Assembly (NCBI GenBank): GCA_020635115.1
Contig: JACKAK010000002.1
Coordinates: 124,001-188,000 of the forward strand
DNA length: 64,000 nt
Direction: 5' to 3'
Source of the DNA: Halobacteriovoraceae bacterium
GTDB taxonomy: Bacteria > Bdellovibrionota > Bacteriovoracia > Bacteriovoracales > Bacteriovoracaceae
The translations under genes and the position numbers were made by a program. The notes under the pieces were generated by a model that had not been told where the DNA came from, did not search any database, and worked only from the letters and a program-made list of their open reading frames with translations. This document shows, piece by piece, positions 18,127 through 27,226 of this stretch (position 1 is the first letter of the stretch; each line of letters begins with the position of its first letter).

Positions 18127-19776
18127 TTAATCCGATATACTTACTTTATCAAGTTGACTGTTAAACATTTCTTGGGCCTTCAAAACCATTGGGTGACCCC
18201 TTAAATTTTCTTCTTTCAATTTTTTACTTTCTAGTATTTCTTTTTTGTGCAAATCTGCAAGTGACAAAAACTCATTTCCTTCGAGTTTTAAAACTAATTG
18301 GATTTTATCTTTGTCTTTTTCAAAATACTGAGCAGCTTGTGTTTTTAAACGATCATACACTCCTTTTTCAGAGAGATAATCATAGAATAATTTTGATGAG
18401 CTAGAAAAGCCTAATTTAAGTTCCAAAATGGGAGCTTGCAAATCGAGCTCTCCAATAATATTTCCCTGTTCTAAGTTACTGGCCATGGCCGGTGAAATTT
18501 TCATCAGAAAGTTCAAAAACATTTCCCAACTTTTAGATTCTTTTTGTGGGGCTTCTTTCTGTTCTTGCACAGGCACTTGTTTTGTTTCTTTTTGCTCGAG
18601 TGAGACTTTATCGAGTTCTTTTCTTATTTCAGAAAAATCAGCTACTTTTTCTTCCTTTTTTACAATTGTTTTTCTCTGTCCTTCAATCTTCTTCGTGAAA
18701 AACTCTCGGCGTAGAGCAACTTTTTTTAAAACTAAAATTGCTGAACTATCAGGGCATAGAGAATGTAAAACCCAACTAGAATCCTTAGATAAAACTTCAT
18801 AAATCCAAAATAGCTCCGAGGCCTCTATATCCTCCAGTTTCTTATTGTCTATAAGAGTCGACAATACATTTGGTAAATCGATCGCTTCAATTACATCAAA
18901 AAGTAAATCAAGTAGTGAAAGAAATATATTTTCCACTGAAACGTTCTCTGCAAGAATGCTCCTAAATTTTTTTGAAATACTCTGATGATCACCAATTAAA
19001 ATACTCTCCAGCAATACTTTTATTGCCGATAATCTGGCCATACCTAAAGCATAGACAACCGTTTCCTCATCAATATTTCCATCTTTGCTAAAACTTAAAA
19101 CTTGATCGAGCAAAGATAGAGCATCTCTAAAAGAACCTCTGGCCAGCTTAACAACGTAATCAACAAGTCTCTCATCTTCAAATTGAAAGTTTTCTTCTTT
19201 AGAAAGTTTTAAAACATGATTTTTTAAATCTTGTGAAGAAGCATGCCTAAAATCAAAACGCTGGCAGCGCGACAATACTGTGCCCAACAATTTTTGGGCC
19301 TCGGTTGTGGCCATCACAAATATTACATGTTCAGGAGGTTCTTCCAGCGTCTTTAAAAGTGCATTAAACGCGTTCACACTAAGCATGTGAACCTCATCTA
19401 TAATATAGACTTTGTATTTTCCACTCGAAGGAAGATACTGAACATTTTCAACTATCTGACGAATATCATCGACACTATTATTTGAAGCGGCATCAAGCTC
19501 AAGTACATCAATACTGCTGCCATCATCTATTTCTATACATGACTGACACTGATTGCAGGGATTTCCATCAGAAGTCCGATTATTGCAACGCAAAGCTTTG
19601 GCAAAAATCCTCGCAACAGACGTTTTCCCAACCCCTCTTGTTCCGGTCATAAGATAAGCATGTCCAAGCCGATTATGATTTAGGGCATTTTTAAGACCTT
19701 CTGTAACATGCGACTGGCCTATTACGTCTTCAAACTTTTTTGGCCTCCACTTTCTCGCTAATACTTGGTATGACAT
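18127..19776 (-). CDS. dnaX: DnaX, DNA polymerase III subunit gamma/tau
   Basis: Clamp-loader ATPase of 549 residues. MSYQVLARKWRPKKFEDVIG is the canonical start. The Walker A motif GTRGVGKTS lies near residue 45, a four-cysteine zinc module near 65-80 (CNNRTSDGNPCNQCQSC), and Walker B is VYIIDEVHML. The sensor region VLSRCQRFDFRH follows. The C-terminal 200 residues have a charged linker (KEEKVADFSEIRKELD) and a small terminal domain, so a tau-like form is expected. I looked for but did not establish a gamma-type frameshift site. Confidence 0.97.
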   Translation of the reverse strand: MSYQVLARKWRPKKFEDVIGQSHVTEGLKNALNHNRLGHAYLMTGTRGVGKTSVARIFAKALRCNNRTSDGNPCNQCQSCIEIDDGSSIDVLELDAASNNSVDDIRQIVENVQYLPSSGKYKVYIIDEVHMLSVNAFNALLKTLEEPPEHVIFVMATTEAQKLLGTVLSRCQRFDFRHASSQDLKNHVLKLSKEENFQFEDERLVDYVVKLARGSFRDALSLLDQVLSFSKDGNIDEETVVYALGMARLSAIKVLLESILIGDHQSISKKFRSILAENVSVENIFLSLLDLLFDVIEAIDLPNVLSTLIDNKKLEDIEASELFWIYEVLSKDSSWVLHSLCPDSSAILVLKKVALRREFFTKKIEGQRKTIVKKEEKVADFSEIRKELDKVSLEQKETKQVPVQEQKEAPQKESKSWEMFLNFLMKISPAMASNLEQGNIIGELDLQAPILELKLGFSSSSKLFYDYLSEKGVYDRLKTQAAQYFEKDKDKIQLVLKLEGNEFLSLADLHKKEILESKKLKEENLRGHPMVLKAQEMFNSQLDKVSISD

Positions 19777-19867
19777 AGAATCGCGCCTCTTTCTCTAACT
19801 AGTACAGTCCTAGATATAACATCAAAAAGCGATTTTGCCTAAAAATGAATGATATTTGAAATGCATC

Positions 19868-19975
19868 AAAAGGCGGCAGCTGGACCATACAACACACAAA
19901 ATCATCTGCTACCGTTGCTTCCTTCCGGACCTGGCGGGGTTCACAAAATCAAAAGCTGCAGCGGTTCCAACTGCC
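19868..19975 (-). ncRNA. ffs: 4.5S signal recognition particle RNA
   Basis: The minus strand carries the universally conserved SRP domain IV sequence CAGGTCCGGAAGGAAGCA (around 19914-19934), including the GGAA tetraloop that binds Ffh. The flanks are complementary: a 5' GGCAGTTGGA arm pairs with a 3' TCCAGCTGCC arm, giving the single long hairpin of the small bacterial RNA, about 105 nucleotides. A TTTT run follows the 3' arm. The 5' end is placed about 7 bases after the -10 box. It lies just upstream of dnaX, a common position. Confidence 0.93.
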
Positions 19976-19981
19976 GGGGGC

Positions 19982-20010
19982 ATCATAATTTTCTAAAAGG
20001 GTAATGTAAA
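19982..20010 (-). promoter_or_regulatory. Sigma-70-type promoter of the SRP RNA
   Basis: On the minus strand a TTTACA box (20005-20010) and a TATGAT box (19982-19987) are separated by exactly 17 bases. Each matches the housekeeping consensus at five of six positions. The predicted start falls near 19975, at the first G of the RNA's terminal stem. Confidence 0.7.
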
Positions 20011-20032
20011 GAAAAATAGGTAAAAGCTCGTT

Positions 20033-21040
20033 TTACCAATACTGGTTATTTATGAGAACACCATCTGTATTATTAACCCTAAGGGCGTGAACTTTACCAA
20101 TACCAAGTTGCTCCATAAAGGCAGAAACAAGAATGAGATTACTCACTTGTGTGTCAGCATAGCTCCCACCAATTTGTTTATCTGTTTTATTAAGTAATTT
20201 TTTTATTTTCTTATCAATATTAAGTTTAGAATATGTTTTTTTTCCTACCTGCTTAGAGACAGAATAATAATGAACGCTACCAATACCAAGAATCTTCTTC
20301 TTAGGAATAAGTTCAAAAAAATCCTTATCTACACTTTCAGCAGCAAGATTCTTTGCAAATTCAAATGATCTCTTGAAATCATCCTTAGATATGGGATTTG
20401 GAGATAATTTTTTAGACTTCTGAATATCATTAATAATGTTGTTCTTAAAAGTAACTGAGGCCAGCTTTCCCTTTTGTATTCTCTCTCTTCCTTGGTCATT
20501 GATGGCCATAAATTGCATACTTCCACCGCCAATGTCCCATACAAGTATGGAGTCTTTTGAATATTTTGTGCTGGCCAAAGCTCCATAAAAGCCAATTTTT
20601 GCCTCTTCTTCTTGGGTGATGATTTTTGTGTTTAATCCTGTTTTTGTTTTGAGCTTAATTACAAAGTCACGTCCATTATTTGAATTTCTAATAGCTGATG
20701 TGGCAACCCCAACAATGCTTGTAGGATCAAAACTTTTGGCCTGCCTAAGAAGGTTATGGATTCTAGAGATGGCGTTGTCTACAAAGTTTTCAGAAAAAGA
20801 AAATGAAGAACGCTCTAGCTCCTCATTGAAATCAATTTTAATACTCTTTTCGAATAGATTTTTTTTAATCAGACTTTTACACACATCAACAAGTGCCACT
20901 TTTACTTTGGTAGAACCAGATCCAATGTCAAAAGCGGCCCTTTTAACTAAACAATTTTCTTTAACTTGTGCTGAATCACCTAAAGCTGTGTGAAATATTA
21001 GTACAAAATTGATTAAAAAAAATAATAAATATTTATTCAT
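20033..21040 (-). CDS. Exported Ppx/GppA-fold (ASKHA) phosphatase-like protein
   Basis: Protein of 335 residues. It begins with a clear signal peptide (NKYLLFFLINFVLIFHTALG). The mature part has the Ppx/GppA fold: phosphate-1 motif AAFDIGSGSTKVKVAL, FDPTSIVGVATSAIRNSNNG, and phosphate-2 motif VWDIGGGSMQFMAI, then ILGIGSVHYYS. Ppx/GppA enzymes hydrolyse polyphosphate or pppGpp and are normally cytoplasmic and longer. Export plus the short C-terminus suggests a periplasmic phosphohydrolase on an unknown substrate. Start chosen at ATG 21040 after AGGGG; a TTG at 21064 would place eight residues before the signal peptide. Confidence 0.8.
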   Translation of the reverse strand: MNKYLLFFLINFVLIFHTALGDSAQVKENCLVKRAAFDIGSGSTKVKVALVDVCKSLIKKNLFEKSIKIDFNEELERSSFSFSENFVDNAISRIHNLLRQAKSFDPTSIVGVATSAIRNSNNGRDFVIKLKTKTGLNTKIITQEEEAKIGFYGALASTKYSKDSILVWDIGGGSMQFMAINDQGRERIQKGKLASVTFKNNIINDIQKSKKLSPNPISKDDFKRSFEFAKNLAAESVDKDFFELIPKKKILGIGSVHYYSVSKQVGKKTYSKLNIDKKIKKLLNKTDKQIGGSYADTQVSNLILVSAFMEQLGIGKVHALRVNNTDGVLINNQYW

Positions 21041-21172
21041 ATGCCATGCCCCTATAGGGTTCAAAGTACAATCTATTTAAGAATCTGTTAAGGTATGACC
21101 ATAAAGCAAGTATTTATTACTTAGGGCCATAAATGAATTGCTGCACGTTGCGCAGCGAGCTATACACCTCTT

Positions 21173-21709
21173 ATGAAGACATTTATTTTATGTATATTTG
21201 CCGCTTTTTTGATTTCATGTTCGCATACTGAAACTGAACAGTGGATGAACGACGTTCGCTGGGAAGTTCCGCAAGAGGAGCTTTCAAAAATTGATTATTT
21301 TTTAGATACGGCCTATTTCTATGAAGTAGTAGAAGCTGATAAAAACGATGTTGGTCAGAGCGATAGAGACTCAAATTATCTGCAGTTTGAAAGTGAACAC
21401 CCCAAAAAACTTCGAAAAGTAGAGAGAAACACTCCCCTAACCACTTCTGAAATAGTTCACAGAATTTTAGCTTCACATTCAAGTAATCTTAACCAATGTA
21501 TCTCCTATGATCAAAATTCAAAATCTCGCTCAAAGGTTACCTTTGTTTTTACGATTAGACCTGATGGCAAAATCCAAAGGGTTGGAATTGGCGAATCTAC
21601 CTTAGATATGGGTGCTAAGGCCTGTATGATTGAAAAACTCTATGAACTTCAATTTCCAAAAAATATGGCCAATAGAAATATCAGGGTTAATCAGCCCATC
21701 ATATTTTAA
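21173..21709 (+). CDS. Lipoprotein with AgmX/PglI-type C-terminal domain
   Basis: Protein of 178 residues. The N-terminus has a lipoprotein signal with lipobox FLISC, so it should be lipidated at Cys16. The C-terminal 85 residues (HRILASHSSNLNQCISYD, then KVTFVFTIRPDGKIQRVGIG, ACMIEKLYELQFP) match the TonB-like AgmX/PglI C-terminal domain common in Myxococcota and Bdellovibrionota, with its paired cysteines. In those groups the domain is found in gliding and envelope proteins. An inverted repeat GCTGC/GCAGC lies at 21140-21156, just upstream. Confidence 0.75.
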   Translation: MKTFILCIFAAFLISCSHTETEQWMNDVRWEVPQEELSKIDYFLDTAYFYEVVEADKNDVGQSDRDSNYLQFESEHPKKLRKVERNTPLTTSEIVHRILASHSSNLNQCISYDQNSKSRSKVTFVFTIRPDGKIQRVGIGESTLDMGAKACMIEKLYELQFPKNMANRNIRVNQPIIF

Positions 21710-21806
21710 AACTAAATTCGTACTATCTATACCTTTAGCGCGCGTAAATGTGACATAATAGTAATCTATCGATAAATTTACATATGTTTTATTTAAGGAG
21801 CTAACC

Positions 21807-22844
21807 ATGAGCAGCATACGTTTGGATAGTCTGGTGAAGAGTTATGGGAAGAATCAAGTTGTCCATGGAATTGATTTAGAAATTGAAGATAAGGAGTTTG
21901 TTGTACTGGTAGGGCCATCAGGATGTGGAAAATCGACCGTCCTTAGAATGATCGCTGGACTCGAAACAATTACAGATGGAAAAATATGGATCGGAGATAA
22001 AATGGTTAATGAATTATCTCCAAAAGATAGAGATATTGCCATGGTTTTTCAAAACTATGCACTTTACCCTCACCTTACTGTTTATGAGAATATGGCGTTC
22101 TCATTAAAATTAAAAAAAGTTACCAAAGAAATTATAGATCAAAAAGTAAATGAGGCCGCAGAAATATTGGGATTAACTTCTTACTTAAAACGTAAACCTT
22201 CGGAATTGTCTGGAGGTCAAAGACAAAGAGTAGCAATGGGGAGGGCGATTGTTCGAAAACCTAAGGTATTTCTTTTTGATGAACCTTTATCAAATCTTGA
22301 TGCAAAATTAAGAACTACAATGCGTAAAGAAATAAAGGAACTTCAAAAAAAACTTAATACAACAGTTGTCTATGTTACACACGACCAAGTTGAGGCCATG
22401 ACTTTAGCTGATAAAATAGTTGTCATGAAAGATGGTCGAATAGAACAAGTTGGGCATCCTCTTGATGTCTATGAAAATCCCGTTAACACTTTTGTCGCAA
22501 ATTTCATGGGCAATCCTCCCATGAATCTCATCGATGTGGATTCAACCTTTGGCAGTTATAAATTTGACAATAAAGATATTATTTTAGGAATAAGACCTGA
22601 AAAATTCTCTCTTATAAGTGATAACACTGATTATGAAGTTGAGGCCAATGTGAATCTGATTGAGCCTTTAGGTGGTGAAACATTGGTGCATATGAATTTT
22701 TACGGGCAAGAATTTACGGCCAGATTAGATAAAAATTTAAGAAATTCGGAGCTCAATAAATTGAAACTATATTTTCGCAATGAGGATATTCATCGTTTTA
22801 GTAAGCAAACTTTTTCGGCAAATCTAACAAGGACAAATCTATGA
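21807..22844 (+). CDS. ugpC: ABC transporter ATP-binding protein, UgpC/MalK type
   Basis: ATPase of 345 residues. Walker A is GPSGCGKST near residue 37, the signature is [14 protein letters not shown], Walker B is [16 protein letters not shown] and the switch histidine is in VTHDQ. A C-terminal OB-fold regulatory domain (LGIRPEKF onward) marks the carbohydrate/glycerol-phosphate (CUT1) class. It energises the downstream permeases. It is the first gene of a compact operon (AAGGAG ahead of the ATG) and overlaps the binding-protein gene by ATGA. The ugp assignment comes from the linked phosphodiesterase gene. Confidence 0.92.
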   Translation: MSSIRLDSLVKSYGKNQVVHGIDLEIEDKEFVVLVGPSGCGKSTVLRMIAGLETITDGKIWIGDKMVNELSPKDRDIAMVFQNYALYPHLTVYENMAFSLKLKKVTKEIIDQKVNEAAEILGLTSYLKRKPSELSGGQRQRVAMGRAIVRKPKVFLFDEPLSNLDAKLRTTMRKEIKELQKKLNTTVVYVTHDQVEAMTLADKIVVMKDGRIEQVGHPLDVYENPVNTFVANFMGNPPMNLIDVDSTFGSYKFDNKDIILGIRPEKFSLISDNTDYEVEANVNLIEPLGGETLVHMNFYGQEFTARLDKNLRNSELNKLKLYFRNEDIHRFSKQTFSANLTRTNL

Positions 22845-24139
22845 ACAAACTTGGTCTCTTTTTTTTATTTCTGACTTCCAACATTTTTGGACAACCACAT
22901 CAAATAAATTGGTGGCACTCAATGAGTGGAGAACTTGGTAAAACAGTAGATCAATTAGTTAAAGACTATAATAGTTCTCAAAAAAATTATAAAGTCATTG
23001 CTACATATAGAGGAAACTACACTGAAAATCTAAATGCTGCGATTGCGGCCTATAGAGGAAAGAAACAACCTCATATCGTTCAAGTTTTTGAGGTTGGAAC
23101 TTTAACTATGATGAACTCAAATGCAATCTATCCAGTCTATAAATTGTTTGCGGATAATAATATTAAAGTGAATTGGGATGATTATCTAGATCCTGTTGTT
23201 TCATATTATCAGGACCAAGAAGGTAATTTATTATCACTACCATTTAATTCATCAACGCCAATTCTCTATTACAATGAGGATATATTAAAAAAATCAGGTT
23301 TTACAAAACCACCTGAGACATGGGAAGAGTTGTTTTCACAGTCGAAAAAAATTGTCTCTGACGGAAACCAATGTGGAGCAGTCATCGCTTGGCAATCTTG
23401 GATACTTCTTGAAAACTTTAGCTCAATTCATAATCTTCCTTTCTCTGATAATGAGAATGGTTTCAAAGGGACAGATGTAAAACTTACTTTTAATAATCAG
23501 AAAGTTATTCAAAATATCAATTCTTTGAAAGAGGGATTAAAAAGCAAAATATTCTCCTATGAAGGACGACGAAGTGATCCGGCCAAAAGTGCATTTTTCT
23601 CTCAAAAATGCGCGTTTATGATGGACACATCGTCATCAATGTCAGCTGTGAGAAAACTGTCTAAATTTAAATGGTCAGCAACGACATTACCTCATTATAA
23701 AGATATTGGTCCAAAAAATAGTATCATTGGAGGGGCCACATTATGGACTTTTAAAGGACATAAAAAAGAAGAGTACCTAGGAGTTGCTGATTTCTTCAAG
23801 TTTATCGCAAGTGATAAAACACAACAATGGTGGCATAAGCAAACAGGATATTTACCAATCACCAAAAGTTCATATAAAAAATTAAAAGAAAGTGGTTACT
23901 ATGACCAATTTCCGGAACAAGAAGTGGCCGTTTCACAATTATTAAGAGGAACACCGGGCAAACTTAACAGGGGAATACGTTTAGGTGGATTTACTCAAAT
24001 AAGGGAACTTATAAATGAAGAACTTGAAAAAATTTGGTCAGGGAGAGTTTCGACAGAAGAAGGTCTCAATAATGCTGTCAAGAGGGGCAATCTCGTTCTT
24101 AAGCAATTTAATAGAACAATGAAAAGAAGGTCAAAGTGA
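22841..24139 (+). CDS. ugpB: ABC transporter substrate-binding protein, UgpB-like
   Basis: Periplasmic solute-binding protein of 432 residues with a signal peptide ([15 protein letters not shown]). The mature start [19 protein letters not shown] and later [24 protein letters not shown] and GGATLWTF resemble UgpB, the glycerol-3-phosphate and glycerophosphodiester binder. The mature protein contains few cysteines and no lipobox, fitting a Gram-negative periplasm. It sits between the ATPase and the permeases. Another organic-phosphate or sugar ligand is possible. Confidence 0.9.
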   Translation: MNKLGLFFLFLTSNIFGQPHQINWWHSMSGELGKTVDQLVKDYNSSQKNYKVIATYRGNYTENLNAAIAAYRGKKQPHIVQVFEVGTLTMMNSNAIYPVYKLFADNNIKVNWDDYLDPVVSYYQDQEGNLLSLPFNSSTPILYYNEDILKKSGFTKPPETWEELFSQSKKIVSDGNQCGAVIAWQSWILLENFSSIHNLPFSDNENGFKGTDVKLTFNNQKVIQNINSLKEGLKSKIFSYEGRRSDPAKSAFFSQKCAFMMDTSSSMSAVRKLSKFKWSATTLPHYKDIGPKNSIIGGATLWTFKGHKKEEYLGVADFFKFIASDKTQQWWHKQTGYLPITKSSYKKLKESGYYDQFPEQEVAVSQLLRGTPGKLNRGIRLGGFTQIRELINEELEKIWSGRVSTEEGLNNAVKRGNLVLKQFNRTMKRRSK

Positions 24140-25026
24140 TGGATAAAAAATCCATCTACCCTCACAGATTTTTGCCCTATTTTCTTATTGCTCCACAGAT
24201 TCTTATCACATTTGTTTTTTTTATTTGGCCTGCAGGAGTTGCTCTTAAGCAGGCCTTTTTAATTTCAGATCCATTTGGAGGGGAAAGTGAGTTTGTATGG
24301 TTTGAAATTTTTGAAATTTTGTTTGAAGGTGATCAATACTTAAATTCTTTTGCTCGTACTTTGGGCTTTAGTTTTGCAACAGTTTTTCTTTCAATGTCAA
24401 TAGGTTTACTCATGGCAGTACTTATAAATAGGACAATAAGATATAAACGTCTTACAAGAACAATCACAATACTTCCTTATGCTATGGCCCCTGCAATCGC
24501 TGGTATTCTATGGATGTTTCTTTTTCACCCAACTTTTGGGAGTATTGGATATTTTTTGAACAACGTTCTAGGTTTTGAGTGGAATCCAACTCTGAATGAG
24601 TCGCATGCTTTTATTCTAGTCATTATTGCTGCTTCATGGAAACAGATTAGTTACAATTTTGTTTTTTTTACAGCTGGACTTCAAGCGATTCCAAAATCAA
24701 TTCTAGAAGCAGCAGTGATCGATGGTGCTGGCCCTATAAAACGATTTTGGAGTATTATATTTCCTTTATTATCCCCAACCTTATTTTTTTTAATGATTAT
24801 GAATATGATTTATTCTTTTTTTGATACATTCGGAATTATTCATACAACGACTGAAGGTGGGCCAGGAGGAGCTACCAATATCTTAGTTTATAAGGTGTAT
24901 ACAGATGGTTTTGTGGGACTTGATCTTGGACAATCAGCAGCTCAATCCGTGATATTAATGATCTTGACCATTTTCATTACCATATTCCAGTTTAAGTTTA
25001 TTGAAAAAAAGGTTAATTATTTATGA
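24139..25026 (+). CDS. ugpA: ABC transporter permease, UgpA-like
   Basis: Inner-membrane permease of 295 residues with about six membrane segments. The cytoplasmic EAA loop reads EAAVIDGAGPIKRFWSIIFPLLSP. The N-terminal YFLIAPQILITFVFFIWP and the C-terminal TEGGPGGATNILVYKVY match the UgpA/MalF class of CUT1 transporters. ATG 24139 overlaps the ugpB stop (TGATG) and has AGAAGG 8 bases upstream; GTG 24136 is a weaker alternative. Confidence 0.93.
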   Translation: MDKKSIYPHRFLPYFLIAPQILITFVFFIWPAGVALKQAFLISDPFGGESEFVWFEIFEILFEGDQYLNSFARTLGFSFATVFLSMSIGLLMAVLINRTIRYKRLTRTITILPYAMAPAIAGILWMFLFHPTFGSIGYFLNNVLGFEWNPTLNESHAFILVIIAASWKQISYNFVFFTAGLQAIPKSILEAAVIDGAGPIKRFWSIIFPLLSPTLFFLMIMNMIYSFFDTFGIIHTTTEGGPGGATNILVYKVYTDGFVGLDLGQSAAQSVILMILTIFITIFQFKFIEKKVNYL

Positions 25027-25910
25027 TAGAAAAGAATAAGTTTTTAGATATTTTAACCTTCGTGTTCCTTATCATTGGAATTATTTTTATCATATTTCCG
25101 ATATACTATTGTTTCATCGCTGCAACTCATGATCTTGCAACAGTTATGAAATCTCCAATGCCTCTGTATCCCGGAGTTGAATTATTCCACAATTTTCAAA
25201 AAGCTTTCGTCAAAGTCAACATGTCTCAGCAATTGATCAATTCTTTTATCATGGCAATGAGTATTACAATTGGAAAAATATCTATCTCTATCCTCTCAGC
25301 GTTTGCACTCATTTATTTTAATTTCAGAGGGAAAAATATACTTTTTTGGATGATTTTTATTACCCTTATGCTCCCAGTTGAAGTTCGAATTTTGCCTACT
25401 TATGAAGTTGCCTCAAATATCTTGTCTCCTATTAACAAAATTATCCATGTACTCAGTAACATCAATATAAACTTAGAATTTTCACTACTCAATTCATATA
25501 GTGGTCTTGTTATCCCTCTCATTGCATCAGCAACTGCAACATTTTTGTTTCGTCAGTTTTTTTTAACTATACCTGATGAAATTTGTGATGCTGCAAAAAT
25601 TGATGGTGCAACACCCATGCAGTTTTTTTTCAAAATTATTCTGCCCCTTTCAAAAACAAATATTGCTTCACTTGCAGTGATCATATTTGTCTATGGTTGG
25701 AATCAATATTTATGGCCATTACTTATAACGACTTCGCCTAATATGAAAACATCTGTAGTAGGATTACAAGATCTCATTCCAAAAGTAGATGAATTACCAG
25801 AATGGAATGTAGCAATGGCCGCGGGACTACTCATACTCATTCCTCCAACATTGATTGTTATAATTATGCAAAAATGGTTTATTAAAGGATTAATAGATAA
25901 TGAAAAATAA
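25023..25910 (+). CDS. ugpE: ABC transporter permease, UgpE-like
   Basis: Second permease, 295 residues, with six predicted membrane segments and an EAA loop CDAAKIDGATPMQFFFKIILPLSK. The segment FVYGWNQYLWPLLIT is typical of UgpE/MalG proteins. It starts inside the stop of the preceding permease (ATGA) and is followed, with overlap, by the phosphodiesterase gene. With UgpA it should form the heterodimeric transmembrane channel. Confidence 0.93.
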   Translation: MIEKNKFLDILTFVFLIIGIIFIIFPIYYCFIAATHDLATVMKSPMPLYPGVELFHNFQKAFVKVNMSQQLINSFIMAMSITIGKISISILSAFALIYFNFRGKNILFWMIFITLMLPVEVRILPTYEVASNILSPINKIIHVLSNININLEFSLLNSYSGLVIPLIASATATFLFRQFFLTIPDEICDAAKIDGATPMQFFFKIILPLSKTNIASLAVIIFVYGWNQYLWPLLITTSPNMKTSVVGLQDLIPKVDELPEWNVAMAAGLLILIPPTLIVIIMQKWFIKGLIDNEK

Positions 25911-26634
25911 ATTACTTGTCATTGCTCATAGAGGAAACAGTTCTTGTTATGCCGAAAATACAATTCCTGCCTTTAATAGTGCAACCGATGAAAAATCAGA
26001 TATGATTGAGTTTGACGTCCATTTTACAAAAGATTTTAAAATTGTCGTAACTCACGACTTTAAACTTGGAAGATGTATTAAAGCTAAAGGAACACTCCTT
26101 AACTATACACTCGATGATTTAAAAAAGTTTTCAATAACAAATGCTCCTTCATTAAGTATTCCAACCTTAGAGGAAGTAATCTTGAATTTTTCAGAACGAA
26201 TTATTTTAAATATCGAAGTTAAAAAAGAAACTATTAAAACAAAACAGCGGAAAATGCTTATGGCAAAAGCATTAATTGATTTGATTAAAAAAAATAATAT
26301 TAATTATAGTCAGTTGATTATTTCAAGTTTTGATTATTCATTTTTAAGAATTCTTAGATCAATTGACTCGGATATAAAGATCGGGATACTAAATAACTCT
26401 CCTCGTTTTTTACTTCACTTAAATCTCATAGAAGAACTTAAAAGCTATTCTTATCACCCAAATTATAAATATCTTAACAAGAAGATTGTATCAAAACTCA
26501 AGCAACATTCCCAAAAAATTTATCCTTACACAGCAAATACAGTCCAAAGTTTCAAAAAACTATTAAATTTGCAAGTTGATGGTATAATTTCAAATGAAGT
26601 TCAAACATTACGTAGGTTCGTAAATGAAGTCTAA
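25900..26634 (+). CDS. ugpQ: Glycerophosphodiester phosphodiesterase (UgpQ-like)
   Basis: GDPD-family enzyme of 244 residues without a signal peptide, so cytoplasmic. The catalytic TIM-barrel motifs are present: AHRGNSSCYAENT (His-Arg and Glu), IEFDVHFTKD with the metal-binding Glu/Asp, THDFKLGRC with the second catalytic His, and LNIEVKK. It would split glycerophosphodiesters, imported by the transporter encoded just upstream, into glycerol-3-phosphate and an alcohol. This pairing is what suggests phospholipid-headgroup scavenging, possibly from prey membranes. Confidence 0.92.
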   Translation: MKNKLLVIAHRGNSSCYAENTIPAFNSATDEKSDMIEFDVHFTKDFKIVVTHDFKLGRCIKAKGTLLNYTLDDLKKFSITNAPSLSIPTLEEVILNFSERIILNIEVKKETIKTKQRKMLMAKALIDLIKKNNINYSQLIISSFDYSFLRILRSIDSDIKIGILNNSPRFLLHLNLIEELKSYSYHPNYKYLNKKIVSKLKQHSQKIYPYTANTVQSFKKLLNLQVDGIISNEVQTLRRFVNEV

Positions 26635-27226
26635 AAAAATTGCAATTGTATTATTATCTTTTTATGCCCTAGGACATTATTTAACTAATTATCAATTTGC
26701 TGAAACAGTTCCCTATTTTTCTTATTTTTTTGATATATCGTTTTTTTTGATTTCTACATATTTCTATGGAAATCATTTCAAATTTTGGGATTTGAGATTT
26801 GATAAGATATTTTATCTATCATTTTTGTTTGGAGGAATTTTAACTTCCATCCTGGCATCTTCTTTAAAAATAAATATTTATTTTGATCTCCAATCTTATG
26901 AAATTTTACTTTTTCTACTCTTTATTGCTCCTGTTATTGAAGAGCTTATTTTCCGGTTTTCTTTATGGGAACCAATAAGAGAGTTAACTCCTAATCGAAG
27001 TTGGGCAGTTATTGTTTCAAGTCTTGTTTTTTCACTCTCGCATTTTTTTGCTTATTTTGTCATTGTCGAGGCCTTCAGGGCATTTGTCCTTTATCAATCT
27101 TTTTATACTTTTATCCTGGGAATAGGATTGGGTATGGCCAGAAAAAAAGCTGGAATGATCAATCCCATTATTTACCACTTTTTATTTAATGCTGGTTTTG
27201 CAATTGGATTGTATGCAATTCGTTAA
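26624..27226 (+). CDS. CPBP-family intramembrane metalloprotease-like protein
   Basis: Membrane protein of 200 residues with about six hydrophobic segments. The CPBP (Rce1/Abi) motifs are visible: EELIFRFSLWEPI near residue 106 (EExxxR), FSLSHFFAYF near 140 (His) and NPIIYHFLFNAGF near 185 (HxxxN). These place it among intramembrane glutamic/metal proteases. The substrate is unknown. It overlaps the GDPD gene by 11 bases, so it is co-transcribed with the transporter operon. Confidence 0.82.
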   Translation: MKSKKIAIVLLSFYALGHYLTNYQFAETVPYFSYFFDISFFLISTYFYGNHFKFWDLRFDKIFYLSFLFGGILTSILASSLKINIYFDLQSYEILLFLLFIAPVIEELIFRFSLWEPIRELTPNRSWAVIVSSLVFSLSHFFAYFVIVEAFRAFVLYQSFYTFILGIGLGMARKKAGMINPIIYHFLFNAGFAIGLYAIR

